This document shows, piece after piece, positions 34,386-43,317 of a stretch of DNA of 64,000 nt. The notes beneath the pieces were generated by a model that saw only the letters and a program-made list of their open reading frames with translations, was not told the DNA's origin and searched no databases. Position numbers and translations under genes: made by a program. Source of the stretch: Allobosea sp. 67-29 (GTDB lineage Bacteria; Pseudomonadota; Alphaproteobacteria; Rhizobiales; Beijerinckiaceae); NCBI RefSeq assembly GCF_001898115.1, contig NZ_MKSQ01000007.1, positions 528,579 through 592,578 of the forward strand, written 5' to 3'. Position 1 is the stretch's first letter. Every line of letters starts with the position of its first letter.

Positions 34386-37298
34386 CTACCAGGTCATCCG
34401 AAGGCCGACACGGCCGCCGAGACTGTGGCCTTCCCCCTCGCCCACCGCGACACTGTAGTCCGCCGCCGCGAACAGGTTGACGTTGTCCGCGACACGGCCG
34501 GAAACGCCGAGCCCCAGCTGTGCCCAGCTGCCGCCGAGCCCGGTCTTCAGCGTGACCGGGAAGTTGCCGGCCAGATTGGTGAAGGTGGTCTTCGCATCGG
34601 CGCCGAAGCCGTGCCAGAGATTGGCCCGTGCCCAGGTCGTCACCAGGCGCCCGCCGAGCGACCAGTCCTTGGTCAGGCGCGCGCCGATGCGACCGTAGAG
34701 CGCGTCGGCATCGTCATATTTGGTCCAGCCGAAGCTGTCGGCGCCGCCGTCCAGCGAGACGTGCTGATAGATGAGCTGGGCCTGCGGTTCGATGGTCCAG
34801 CCGGCGCCCAGGGCAATCGGGTAACCGCCCTCGAGCGAGGCCGCGAAACCCCATCCGTCCGGCTTCAGACGCTGGCCGAACATCGAGGTCGCCTCGGCCT
34901 GATCGTACCAGGTGCCTTGCGCGACGGCATCGACATACCAGCCGCCCGCTCCCTTGCGGGTCCAATAGCCGCCCAGCGAGTAGCCGTACATCGAGGCCGA
35001 GCCGGCCCTGCCGCCGTAGACGGCGTCGACGTCGCCGGCGATGCGGCCGGCGCCGACATAGAGGCCGGCAATGTCGCGGGTGCCGTCGGCGCCCTGCCGG
35101 CGGAACAGGTCGAGCCCGGTCTGAATGCCTGCGACATCGAAGTCGTAGTTCGGGCCGTTCTTGGAGAAGTCGTTCAGGCGGCCGAAGGCGCCGGCCCCAC
35201 CCTGCTTCACAGCCCCGGTCTCGCCGAAGACACGGCCCCAGGCAGCGTAGCGTCTTTCGCCCGACGACGAACGGGTGTCGGCATAGTCCTCGCCGTTGCG
35301 GTCGTGGTAGGTCCCCAGCATGACGAGGCCGAAGCGGCTGGCCATCGCCGGCACCGCCATGTTGACGGGCACCTCGACGCGGTAGTTGGGAAGACTGGCC
35401 GCTGCCGGCGCCGTCGCGGGCGGCGCACTTCCCTGCGGGGTTTCCTGAGCCGCTCCGGGCACGGTCACGGGCCCGGTATAGATCGAGCGCAGGAAATAGT
35501 CCTGCGTATCGGAGGCGCCGCCGCGGAACAGGCTGTATTCATAGGCGCCGGCAGCCACACGCCCGGCGAGCGAGAAGGCGCCCGAAGCGGTGGTGCCGCC
35601 ATTGATCGCATCGACGACACGGATACCGTCGCCCGTCGTCAGGGCCCCGCCGCCGCCGGCATTGCTGATGCGCAAGGCCGACGTGCCGGTCGCGCTGCCG
35701 CCGTCGATGACGAGCTGGTCGCTCGGCGAATTATCGCCGCCGAGAACGGTGTTGAGCGCGATCGTGCCGCCCTGGCCGACATAACTGCCGGTCGTGAGCG
35801 TCGTGCCGGCCGTGCCGCCGGGCAGTCCGAGGATGACCGTTCCGGCATTGGTCAGCGAGGCGGCGGTCTGGTTGTTCCCCAGCAGGTCGAGCGTGCTGGC
35901 CGCCTGCACCGTGTAGTCCGAATTCGGGCTGAGGACGTTGGCAGCGCCCGCAGCGACCGTGCCGCCGTACAGCGTCGTCGGACCGGAATAGGTGCTCACG
36001 CCGGTCAGGCGGGTGTAGCCGTTATAGAAGTCGACAGCGCCCGTGCCGCTCATCGCGGCCGCAAAGCTGTAGCCGCCGCTCGTGTCGCTATGGTTGAACA
36101 CCAGCCTGCCGGCGCCGGCGCCGAAGGCGACCGTGGGCGTGTTCAGCACGCCCGCAGCCGTGGCCGCCGCCCCGGCCGCCGCGCCGATGTTGAGCGTGCC
36201 GGTCGAGCCCGCCTGCGCCGCGATGGTGGTGCCGCCGGCGGCGTTGACGACGGCCTGGTTGGCGATCGTCAGCGCACCCGCGCCGGCATCACCCACGGCG
36301 AGCGAGGCTGCGGTTATGGACGTGCCGGCGCCGTCGATCAGGGCGGTTCCGGTGCCCGTTGCCAGGGTACCGATCGTGAAGGCGCCGCCGGCCGTCGCCG
36401 TCGCGCCGGCAAGGAGGCTCAGCGTGCCCTGGCCAATGAAGCCGATATTGATGTTCTGGCCGGCGGTCATGGCCGAACCGGGACCCGTAACTGTTATCAT
36501 CCCAGTTGCAGTGGTGGGGCCGCCCGCATAGCCACCAGCATTGATGAAGCCATCAGCGTGAAGCAGGCCACCGTTTTGAACGGTTGCCGAGCCGGTTCCG
36601 CCCATGCCGCCAATATAGACATTGGCGACGCTGTTCACGGCCGAGCCAGCGCCATCGATCAACAAGAAGCCGCGAGCCCCGCTGCCGATGTGACCGACGT
36701 ACAGTCCACCACCGACGGGGTTGGTGATGTTGACCTGACTGCCGCTCAGCACGTTCAGGGTGCCGGTCGAGTTGTCGTTCTGGCCGACGCCGATCGAGCC
36801 GACCGAATTCCAGACCGAGTTGTTGCTCAGGGTCATCGTGGCGGAGGAGCCAGTGCCCTGGGCGATGACGCCGGCGGCCGGGATGGCCGCTGTCGTGTTG
36901 ACGGTGCTGCCGTTCGTTATGAGGATATTGCTCTGCGACCCGGCTGCATTGGCCATGAACAACACGAAACTGGTCAGCGAACTGTTATCGACGGTGATCT
37001 GCCCCGAAGTGCCGGTGGAATTGCCGAGGACGAGCCAGTTGCTGGCCGACACCGCAGCGCCGTTCTGTATGCCCAACGAGCCATTGGCCACGTTTCCGAC
37101 GGTCAGGTTGCCAACCACGTTCCACGGATTGGTACCCACCGGGTAGGCGGGCGTCACGTCGCCGGTCGTGGTGATCTGCTGCGCCTGTCCCGCGGACGGA
37201 GCCAGCAACAGCGTCAACGCCGTCGCCGTCAGCAGGGAAAGTCGCAGCGACCTTCCAGGTGAATCGAAATTCTCAGCGGGTCCGCATCTCCGAGCCAC
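34386..37298 (-). CDS. Autotransporter outer-membrane protein
   Basis: A 970-residue type Va secretion protein. Signal peptide about 17-39 (LRLSLLTATALTLLLAPSAGQAQ). The passenger (about 40-640) is rich in Gly/Ala/Thr/Ser and Asn with repeats of the kind GTLNVLSG, GTLSLLAG and GTLNIGAA that form a beta-helix. A Pro/Ala linker precedes the C-terminal beta-barrel (about 690-970), ending in an aromatic residue (RMTW), the usual BAM signal. GTG 37298 has GGGGGAGAG at about 6 nt. The N-terminal passenger coding region (about 36480-37160) is visibly less GC-rich than the rest. Confidence 0.93.
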   Translation of the reverse strand: MARRCGPAENFDSPGRSLRLSLLTATALTLLLAPSAGQAQQITTTGDVTPAYPVGTNPWNVVGNLTVGNVANGSLGIQNGAAVSASNWLVLGNSTGTSGQITVDNSSLTSFVLFMANAAGSQSNILITNGSTVNTTAAIPAAGVIAQGTGSSATMTLSNNSVWNSVGSIGVGQNDNSTGTLNVLSGSQVNITNPVGGGLYVGHIGSGARGFLLIDGAGSAVNSVANVYIGGMGGTGSATVQNGGLLHADGFINAGGYAGGPTTATGMITVTGPGSAMTAGQNINIGFIGQGTLSLLAGATATAGGAFTIGTLATGTGTALIDGAGTSITAASLAVGDAGAGALTIANQAVVNAAGGTTIAAQAGSTGTLNIGAAAGAAATAAGVLNTPTVAFGAGAGRLVFNHSDTSGGYSFAAAMSGTGAVDFYNGYTRLTGVSTYSGPTTLYGGTVAAGAANVLSPNSDYTVQAASTLDLLGNNQTAASLTNAGTVILGLPGGTAGTTLTTGSYVGQGGTIALNTVLGGDNSPSDQLVIDGGSATGTSALRISNAGGGGALTTGDGIRVVDAINGGTTASGAFSLAGRVAAGAYEYSLFRGGASDTQDYFLRSIYTGPVTVPGAAQETPQGSAPPATAPAAASLPNYRVEVPVNMAVPAMASRFGLVMLGTYHDRNGEDYADTRSSSGERRYAAWGRVFGETGAVKQGGAGAFGRLNDFSKNGPNYDFDVAGIQTGLDLFRRQGADGTRDIAGLYVGAGRIAGDVDAVYGGRAGSASMYGYSLGGYWTRKGAGGWYVDAVAQGTWYDQAEATSMFGQRLKPDGWGFAASLEGGYPIALGAGWTIEPQAQLIYQHVSLDGGADSFGWTKYDDADALYGRIGARLTKDWSLGGRLVTTWARANLWHGFGADAKTTFTNLAGNFPVTLKTGLGGSWAQLGLGVSGRVADNVNLFAAADYSVAVGEGEGHSLGGRVGLRMTW

Positions 37299-38019
37299 AG
37301 ATTCTCTCCCCCATTTTGAACATCAGCGGGGAATTCTGAGCGAGGCAGGAGGCCATGCATACCCACGGTTGCAGGCAGAGAACCCGCGTCCAGCGCATGG
37401 CGTTTCGCAATAAAAGACTTGACTCGGATAGATTGCAAAAACGCGATATACCCGATTCGAGAAAAAATTTACGTATAATTCTACAATTATTTGTATGATG
37501 AAAAATTAATCATCTTGATTACTTGGCGTACATAGTTGGGTATATGCCAGAAATCGAGTATGACAACTTGAGTAATGAATGTCATATTCAGGTATTATAG
37601 AATGTATTACCGAACGTAACTGTCGAGGCGAATTTCACTCGGGGATCGAGACAGATATCCGATCGAAAGCAGGCACGCGCCGATCGGGTCCTTTTTGCCG
37701 GCCTCGGCGCAGGTCCCGACGCAACGTCGCGCCGCGTTTCGCTGTGCCCCGCAACGATCGGAAGACGAGCCGGCGCAAAATATGGCCGACCATGCGGGGC
37801 GGCTCGCGCGAGCCGTATCACCCCGGAATGCCATCGCGACTTCGCCGGAAGCCCCGAAGCCGGTGGAGGCGCGCGCGAGCCTGCCTGTCCGATCGTTCCA
37901 CCGCCTATCGGCGCAAGCCTGCGCATCGGCGCAGAGCCATCTGCCACCTCCCGCCCGCTGACTTGGCGGCCAACCGCGCTATAACCGGGCAAATGCTCCA
38001 TCCGAGCCGGGAGGCCCTC
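37299..38019. other. Non-coding interval with AT-rich island between autotransporter and ivd
   Basis: 721 bp without a convincing gene. 37299-37440 is mixed. 37441-37620 is strikingly AT-rich: 57 of 180 bases are G or C, about 32%, against roughly two thirds elsewhere. It holds several inverted repeats: TATACCC/GGGTATA (37447, 37538), AATCA-N3-TGATT (37508-37520) and TATGACA-N14-TGTCATA (37559-37586). 37621-38019 returns to high GC; short open frames there look random. The whole is probably the regulatory region for the divergent autotransporter and ivd genes. Confidence 0.75.
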
Positions 38020-39192
38020 ATGCTCGCCAACGCGCCGCGCCCCTTCAATTTCGATCTCGGCGAAACCGCAGACGCCATCCGCGACACCGTTCATGCCTTC
38101 GCGCAGGAGAAGATCGCCCCGCGCGCCGCGGAGATCGACAAGACCAACCAGTTCCCGCGCGATCTCTGGCCGGAGATGGGCGCACTCGGCCTGCACGGCA
38201 TGACGGTCGAGGAAGAGTATGGCGGCACCGGCCTCGGCTATCTCGAGCACTGCATCGCGGTCGAGGAGGTCAGCCGGGCCTCGGCCTCGGTCGGCCTTTC
38301 CTACGGCGCCCACTCCAATCTCTGCGTCAACCAGATCCGCCGCAACGGCAACGAGGCGCAGAAGCGGAAATACCTGCCGGGGCTGATCTCCGGCGAGCAT
38401 GTCGGCGCCCTCGCCATGTCCGAGCCCGGCTCCGGTTCCGACGTCGTCTCGATGCGCACCCGCGCCGACAAGAAGGGCGATCGCTACGTCCTCAACGGCA
38501 ACAAGATGTGGATCACCAACGGCCCGATCGCCGAGACGCTGGTCGTCTACGCCAAGACCGATCCGGAAGCCGGCTCGCGCGGCATCACCGCCTTTCTGAT
38601 CGAGAAGGGCATGAAGGGTTTTTCGACCCACCAGAAGCTCGACAAGCTCGGCATGCGCGGCTCGGACACCTGCGAGCTCGTCTTCCAGGATTGCGAGGTG
38701 CCGGAGGAGAACGTGCTGGGCACCGTCGGGCGCGGCGTCAACGTGCTGATGTCGGGCCTCGACTACGAGCGCGTCGTGCTGGCGGCCGGCCCCCTCGGCA
38801 TCATGCAGGCGGCGCTCGATGTGGTCATGCCCTATGTCCACGAGCGCAAGCAGTTCGGCCAGCCGATCGGCGAGTTCCAGCTCGTCCAGGGCAAGGTCGC
38901 CGACATGTATGTCGCGATGAATTCCTGCCGCGCCTATGTCTATGCCGTCGCCAAGGCCTGCGACCGCGGCGAGACCACCCGCGAGGACGCCGCCGGCGCG
39001 ATCCTGATCGCGGCCGAGAAGGCGACGCAGGTCGCGCTCGACGCGATCCAGCTCCTCGGCGGCAACGGGTACATCAACGACTATCCGACAGGCCGCCTGC
39101 TGCGCGACGCCAAGCTCTACGAGATCGGCGCCGGCACCAGCGAGATCCGCCGCATGCTGATCGGCCGGGAGCTGTTCAACAAGACGAAGTGA
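38020..39192 (+). CDS. ivd: Isovaleryl-CoA dehydrogenase
   Basis: A 390-residue acyl-CoA dehydrogenase that oxidises isovaleryl-CoA to 3-methylcrotonyl-CoA in leucine breakdown, feeding the MccAB step. The catalytic Glu in LDYERVVL (E250) occupies the IVD-specific position rather than the C-terminal one of other ACADs. Family signatures [21 protein letters not shown], and [13 protein letters not shown] are present. ATG 38020 has GGGAGG at 6 nt and gives the usual length; the longer open frame upstream is not coding. Confidence 0.92.
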   Translation: MLANAPRPFNFDLGETADAIRDTVHAFAQEKIAPRAAEIDKTNQFPRDLWPEMGALGLHGMTVEEEYGGTGLGYLEHCIAVEEVSRASASVGLSYGAHSNLCVNQIRRNGNEAQKRKYLPGLISGEHVGALAMSEPGSGSDVVSMRTRADKKGDRYVLNGNKMWITNGPIAETLVVYAKTDPEAGSRGITAFLIEKGMKGFSTHQKLDKLGMRGSDTCELVFQDCEVPEENVLGTVGRGVNVLMSGLDYERVVLAAGPLGIMQAALDVVMPYVHERKQFGQPIGEFQLVQGKVADMYVAMNSCRAYVYAVAKACDRGETTREDAAGAILIAAEKATQVALDAIQLLGGNGYINDYPTGRLLRDAKLYEIGAGTSEIRRMLIGRELFNKTK

Positions 39193-39206
39193 GGCTAGAG
39201 GGCCTC

Positions 39207-39725
39207 ATGCCGCTCTATTTCGCCTATGGCCTCAACATGGACCCGGACGGGATGGCCGGACGCTGCCCGAACGCGCGGCCGCTTGGCACGGCCCGCCTGC
39301 CGCGGCACCGCTTCATCATCACGCGCGACGGCTACGCCTCGGTGATCCGCGATCCGCGCGAGGAGGTCCATGGCGTGCTCTGGGACTGCTCGCTCGGCGA
39401 CATGCGCGTCCTCGACAAGTTCGAGGAGCTGGCCAGCGGGCTCTATGTGAAGATCAGCCAGCCGGTGATCGTGCCCGGCGGCGCCAAGCGCGCGCTGATC
39501 TATATCGGCCGCTCCGGCGATCCGGGACGATCCAAGCCGGGCTATATGGAAACAGTCATCGCCGGAGCGAAACATTTCGGCCTGCCAGAGGCTTACGTCA
39601 CCGGCTTGAATCGTTTTCTGACCAAGCCGACTCTCGATCTCAAGAGCTTGAATCAGGATGCGAACGCCCCGCTGCCGCCCGGCCCGGTCAAGGGCGTGCG
39701 GCCGAGGGCGCTCGCTCCGAAGTAG
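39207..39725 (+). CDS. Gamma-glutamylcyclotransferase-like protein
   Basis: A 172-residue GGCT-fold protein. It starts with the family N-terminus LYFAYGLNM (usually YGSN; here YGLN) and has the conserved acid region LDKFEELASGLYVK. Such enzymes act on gamma-glutamyl amines or dipeptides; the substrate here is unknown. It is 14 nt after ivd, so cotranscribed, though no metabolic link is obvious. Confidence 0.8.
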   Translation: MPLYFAYGLNMDPDGMAGRCPNARPLGTARLPRHRFIITRDGYASVIRDPREEVHGVLWDCSLGDMRVLDKFEELASGLYVKISQPVIVPGGAKRALIYIGRSGDPGRSKPGYMETVIAGAKHFGLPEAYVTGLNRFLTKPTLDLKSLNQDANAPLPPGPVKGVRPRALAPK

Positions 39726-39754
39726 CCTCGCTCCAAAGTAGCTCGGAGAACGAA

Positions 39755-39783
39755 AAGGGCCGCTCTCGCGGCCCTTTCCTTGT
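39755..39783. terminator. Bidirectional terminator between convergent genes
   Basis: A 10-bp perfect stem (AAAGGGCCGC with GCGGCCCTTT, loop TCTC) at 39755-39778. T-rich sequence follows on both strands (CCTT on plus, TTTTCG on minus). It separates the ivd unit from the ABC exporter gene, whose stop is at 39803. Confidence 0.75.
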
Positions 39784-39802
39784 TGGAGAACACCGGCGGC
39801 GA

Positions 39803-41635
39803 TCATGCCGCCAGCCCCTTGGCCAACTCGCTGACCTGCTTCTCGAACAGCGCGCGGTAGGCACCCTCCGGACGCGCGAGCAGAGCCTCGTGCGGGCCTT
39901 CCTCGATCACCCGGCCGCGATCGAAGACCAGGATGCGGTCCATGGCGCGCACCGTCGAGAGGCGATGCGCGATCACGATCGTGGTCCGGCCTTCCATCAG
40001 CCGCTCGATCGCTTCCTGGATCAGCGCTTCCGATTCCGAATCCAGGCTCGAGGTCGCCTCGTCCAGGATCAGGATCGGCGCATCGGCCAGGAAGGCGCGG
40101 GCCAGCGCGACACGCTGGCGCTCGCCACGTTCGCCGACCAGCGTGGCGTAGCCCTTGGGCAGGCGCATGATGAAATCATGCGCGTTGGCGAGCTTCGCCG
40201 CCTGCTCGATCTGCGCGTGCGAGGCGCCCGGCCGGCCATAGGCGATGTTCTCGGCCAGCGAGCGGTGGAACAGCACCGGCTCCTGCTGCACGATGGCGAT
40301 CTGCCGGCGCAGGCTCTCCTGCGTCACGCCCGCGATGTCCTGCCCGTCGATCGCGATGCGGCCGCCGGTGACGTCGTAGAGGCGCTGCACCAGCTTGACG
40401 AAGGTCGTCTTGCCGGAACCCGAACGGCCGACGAGGCCGACCTTCTCGCCGCCCCTGATCGTCAGCGAGAAATCGCGGTAGAGCGGATCGTGATGCCCCC
40501 CGTAGTGGAAGGTCACGCCCTCGAAGGCGATCTCGCCTCCGGCCACGACTATCGCCACGGCGCCCTTTCGGTCCGGCACGCCATAGGGAAGATCGTGCAT
40601 CCAGACGAGTTCCTCCATGTCGTTGACCGAGCGCTGCAGGTTATGGACGTGCTGGCCGACATCGCGCAGATAGCCGTGCACCACGGCATAGGCTGTCAGC
40701 ACGAAGGCGACATCGCCTGCGCTCGCCTGCCCCTTCAGCCACAGCCAGATGACCAGCCCGATGACCGCCGCGCGCAGGAACAGCAGCACGACCAGCTGGC
40801 CGGTGCCCGACCAGGTGCCGCGCAGCCAGGCGCGCCGCGTCCTGACGCTCCACTTCGCCACCACGGTCGCGAGACGCAGATCCTCGCGCGTCTCGGCGCC
40901 ATAGGCCTTCACCACGGGATTGCAGGTTATGGCGTCCGCGAGCGAGCCGCCGAGGCGCGTGTCCCAGGCATTGCCCAGCCGCGCCGCCGGCGCGACGAAG
41001 TTCAGCGAGAGCGCGAGCGTCAGCCCGATATAGGCTAGCGCGCCGACCGCCACCACGAGCCCCATCGAAGGCCAATGCCAGGCCAGCAGCGCCGTCATGC
41101 CGAGCAGGATGACCAGCGACGGCAGCAGCGCGATCAGGATCGTGTCGGTCAGGAGGTCCAGCGCCCACATGCCGCGCGTGATCTTGCGCACCGTCGAACC
41201 GGCGAAGTTGTTCGCATGCCAGTCGGTCGAGAACCGCTGCAGGCGCGCGAATGCCTCCTGCGCGACGTCGCTCATCGTCCGCAGCGTCATCGTGGTGAGG
41301 CCGACGAAGGCAAAATGCCGCCCGGCGACGCTGACGGCGGCGAGCGCGAGCATCCCGCCGAGCGCACGGAAGGCGGCATCGGCACGGTCGACGCCGCCCG
41401 CCACGGCATCGACGAGGCGCCCGGCATAGATGGGCGTGAACAGCTCGGCGAGCGTGGCGGCAATGGTGACGCCGGCCACCCAGCCGACCTGCCCCGGCCG
41501 GCGCGCCCAATGGCTGAAGGTGAAGCCGAGAACGGCTCGGAACGGCTCCCGCCGCCCGGTTTGAGTATCGAGAGACATAGCGTCATTCGGCGCCGAGACG
41601 GCAGCCGACTCCGAATCTGGAGGAGACGACGGCAC
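39803..41635 (-). CDS. ABC exporter (fused permease-ATPase) lacking the LSGGQ signature
   Basis: A 610-residue half-transporter: a six-helix membrane domain (about 50-330) and a C-terminal ATPase. Walker A GRSGSGKTT (403-411), Q-loop (450), Walker B ILILDE (521-526) and the switch His (H557, IAHR) are intact. The signature region, usually GERG-VKLSGG-ERQR, reads GERGERQR (501-508; 40112-40135): six residues including LSGG are missing in frame. That should cripple ATP hydrolysis at this subunit's C-loop. Start is GTG 41635 (GGAG at 8 nt) or ATG 41578. Confidence 0.88.
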   Translation of the reverse strand: MPSSPPDSESAAVSAPNDAMSLDTQTGRREPFRAVLGFTFSHWARRPGQVGWVAGVTIAATLAELFTPIYAGRLVDAVAGGVDRADAAFRALGGMLALAAVSVAGRHFAFVGLTTMTLRTMSDVAQEAFARLQRFSTDWHANNFAGSTVRKITRGMWALDLLTDTILIALLPSLVILLGMTALLAWHWPSMGLVVAVGALAYIGLTLALSLNFVAPAARLGNAWDTRLGGSLADAITCNPVVKAYGAETREDLRLATVVAKWSVRTRRAWLRGTWSGTGQLVVLLFLRAAVIGLVIWLWLKGQASAGDVAFVLTAYAVVHGYLRDVGQHVHNLQRSVNDMEELVWMHDLPYGVPDRKGAVAIVVAGGEIAFEGVTFHYGGHHDPLYRDFSLTIRGGEKVGLVGRSGSGKTTFVKLVQRLYDVTGGRIAIDGQDIAGVTQESLRRQIAIVQQEPVLFHRSLAENIAYGRPGASHAQIEQAAKLANAHDFIMRLPKGYATLVGERGERQRVALARAFLADAPILILDEATSSLDSESEALIQEAIERLMEGRTTIVIAHRLSTVRAMDRILVFDRGRVIEEGPHEALLARPEGAYRALFEKQVSELAKGLAA

Positions 41636-41806
41636 GCGTCGGCTCCGGCAATGAACAGATGGATTTGGAAAAATGGCTCAGGAGGCGGCCGTCAGGCGGA
41701 CCTCGCGCGAGGCCGACCTAGTGCCGGGATGCTCGCATGGGAGCGACGAAGATGGTGAATCCCATTCAGCCCTCCCTTTCTCGAGTTGGAGCCAAGGCAA
41801 CGAAAA

Positions 41807-41823
41807 TGCCTGAAGTTCAGGCA
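41807..41823. promoter_or_regulatory. 17-bp perfect palindrome upstream of the ABC exporter
   Basis: TGCCTGAA, G, TTCAGGCA: 8-bp arms around one central base. It lies 172 bp before the ABC exporter start and 73 bp past the end of the rhodanese/miniprotein unit. Size and symmetry suit a dimeric repressor; no regulator gene is nearby. Confidence 0.4.
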
Positions 41824-41895
41824 GGCGGCAACCCCGCCTCTCATGCGGCCGCCGCAAGGCGCCCCTTCGCGGAGCTCAGGACCCGGGGCCCCTCC

Positions 41896-42069
41896 TCACC
41901 ACAAGAGCGCGACAAGTCGCAGGGCGATGACGATCAGGAATGCGGCGATGATCGTGCCGAGCACCTGCTGACGCTTGGCCCGATTCGGAAACTGGCGGAC
42001 GAGGATGCGGCCAAGCGGCTTGCGGAAGATGAAGGCGGCGACCAGCAGGACGATGACGATATGAGACAA
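41896..42069 (-). CDS. 57-residue two-helix membrane miniprotein (TTG start)
   Basis: A short frame beginning at TTG 42069, 8 nt after the rhodanese stop, encoding two hydrophobic segments (SHIVIVLLVAAFIF and LGTIIAAFLIVIALRLVALL) joined by a basic loop (RKPLGRILVRQFPNRAKRQQ). The pattern is protein-like and it probably depends on coupling to the rhodanese, since no strong Shine-Dalgarno is seen. No ATG or GTG is available. Confidence 0.5.
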   Translation of the reverse strand: MSHIVIVLLVAAFIFRKPLGRILVRQFPNRAKRQQVLGTIIAAFLIVIALRLVALLW

Positions 42070-42077
42070 GTTGGGGC

Positions 42078-42488
42078 TCAGCCCTGCTTCTCGACCGCAG
42101 GCGCGACCGGCGCGCCCGCCTTCTTCCACGCGCCGAAGCCCCCCGCCATATGCGCGACCGGCTTCAGCCCCATCTCCTGCGCCGCCAGCGCGGCGAGCGC
42201 GGAACGCCAGCCGCCACCGCAGAAGAAGACGAAGCGTCGATCGTGCTGGAAGATCGGCTTGGCATAGGGACTCTCCGGGTCGATCCAGAATTCCAGCATG
42301 CCGCGCGGGCAATGGAAGGCGCCGGGCATGCGCCCTTCCCGCTCCAGCTCGCGCGGGTCGCGCAGATCCACGAAGACGACATCGTCCCGGCCGTGCAGGG
42401 CCTGCGCCTGCTCCACGGACAGCGTCTCGATCTGGCTCTCGGCCTCCGCGACGAGAGCCTTGTAGCCCCTCGTGATGGTCTGCGGCAT
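42078..42488 (-). CDS. Rhodanese-like sulfurtransferase
   Basis: A 136-residue single-domain rhodanese. The active-site loop is C90-G-G-G-W-R-S (FFCGGGWRS), preceded by VFVDLRDPREL and GAFHCPRGMLEFW. Such proteins move sulfane sulfur. The GMLEFW motif and loop sequence are those of the subgroup common in proteobacteria. ATG 42488 has GGAGGA at 7 nt. Confidence 0.92.
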   Translation of the reverse strand: MPQTITRGYKALVAEAESQIETLSVEQAQALHGRDDVVFVDLRDPRELEREGRMPGAFHCPRGMLEFWIDPESPYAKPIFQHDRRFVFFCGGGWRSALAALAAQEMGLKPVAHMAGGFGAWKKAGAPVAPAVEKQG

Positions 42489-42624
42489 GGCGTCGTCCTC
42501 CGGCGTTTCGGCGGCACCGTGGCTGCTTGCCGGGCACACGTCAACGCCGGCCGCGCCTTGCCGAGATGCCCGCTCCGTCGCAAGCTGCTTGCCCCTGCAC
42601 CGGATCGGGTGGCAAAGCGGCACG

Positions 42625-43317
42625 ATGATCGGATTCAGCAACCTGGACCTGGTGGCACTGGCGTTCTTCGCAGCCTCCTGGGTCGGCTATCACTATGCCG
42701 TCGAGCTCGGCCCGCACGCCGGCAAGAGCCTGAACATGCGGATGAACCTGCGCCGCGCCCGCTGGATCCGCGAATCCTTGCTGCGCGAGAACCGCATCGT
42801 CGACACGCAGGTGATGAACGGCCTCCAGAACGGAACCGCCTTCTTCGCCTCCACCTCGATGATCGCCATCGGCGGTACCCTCGCCCTGCTGCAATCGGCC
42901 GAGCGGGTGGTGGCGATCTTCGCCGACCTGCCGCTCAACAGCGCCCCGACCCGCACGGTCTGGGAGATCAAGGTCATCGGGCTGGCGATGATCTTCGGCT
43001 ACGCCTTCTTCAAGTTCGCCTGGGCCTACCGGCTGTTCAACTACTGCGTCATCCTGATCGGTGCCCTGCCGCCGGCGCGCGGCCATGACGAACGGGAGGC
43101 GGAACGGGCCATCCACGAGACGGTGGAGATGAACGTCGCGGCCGGGCGTCACTTCAACCGCGGCCAGCGCGCCTTCTTTTTCGCGCTGGCGTATATGGGC
43201 TGGTTCCTCGGCCCGCTGAGCTTCATCTTTTTCACCGCAGCGGTGCTTGTCGCCATGTACCGGCGGCAGTTCGCCTCCGATGCCGCACGCGTCTTCCGCT
43301 ATCCGGAGGGAGCATGA
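42625..43317 (+). CDS. DUF599 family membrane protein
   Basis: A 230-residue integral membrane protein with about four hydrophobic segments (LVALAFFAASWVGYHYAV, FFASTSMIAIGGTLALL, IFGYAFFKFAWAYRLFNY, LSFIFFTAAVLVAMY) and the basic R-x-R-WIRESLLRENRIVDTQVMNGL region typical of DUF599. Function unknown. Its stop overlaps the next start as ATGA. Confidence 0.85.
   Translation: MIGFSNLDLVALAFFAASWVGYHYAVELGPHAGKSLNMRMNLRRARWIRESLLRENRIVDTQVMNGLQNGTAFFASTSMIAIGGTLALLQSAERVVAIFADLPLNSAPTRTVWEIKVIGLAMIFGYAFFKFAWAYRLFNYCVILIGALPPARGHDEREAERAIHETVEMNVAAGRHFNRGQRAFFFALAYMGWFLGPLSFIFFTAAVLVAMYRRQFASDAARVFRYPEGA

Noticed and set aside
34296-37262. A 988-codon plus-strand open frame antisense to the autotransporter.
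   Set aside because: The minus strand has a signal peptide, beta-helix repeats and barrel with a proper Shine-Dalgarno; the antisense product is a compositional mirror.
37695-37961. Short open frames (75-88 codons) in the GC-rich part of the autotransporter-ivd gap.
   Set aside because: Ala/Arg/Ser-rich, no ribosome-binding site, no hydrophobic or domain pattern.
41737-42267. A 176-codon plus-strand frame opposite the rhodanese.
   Set aside because: Shadow of the rhodanese and miniprotein; low-complexity product.
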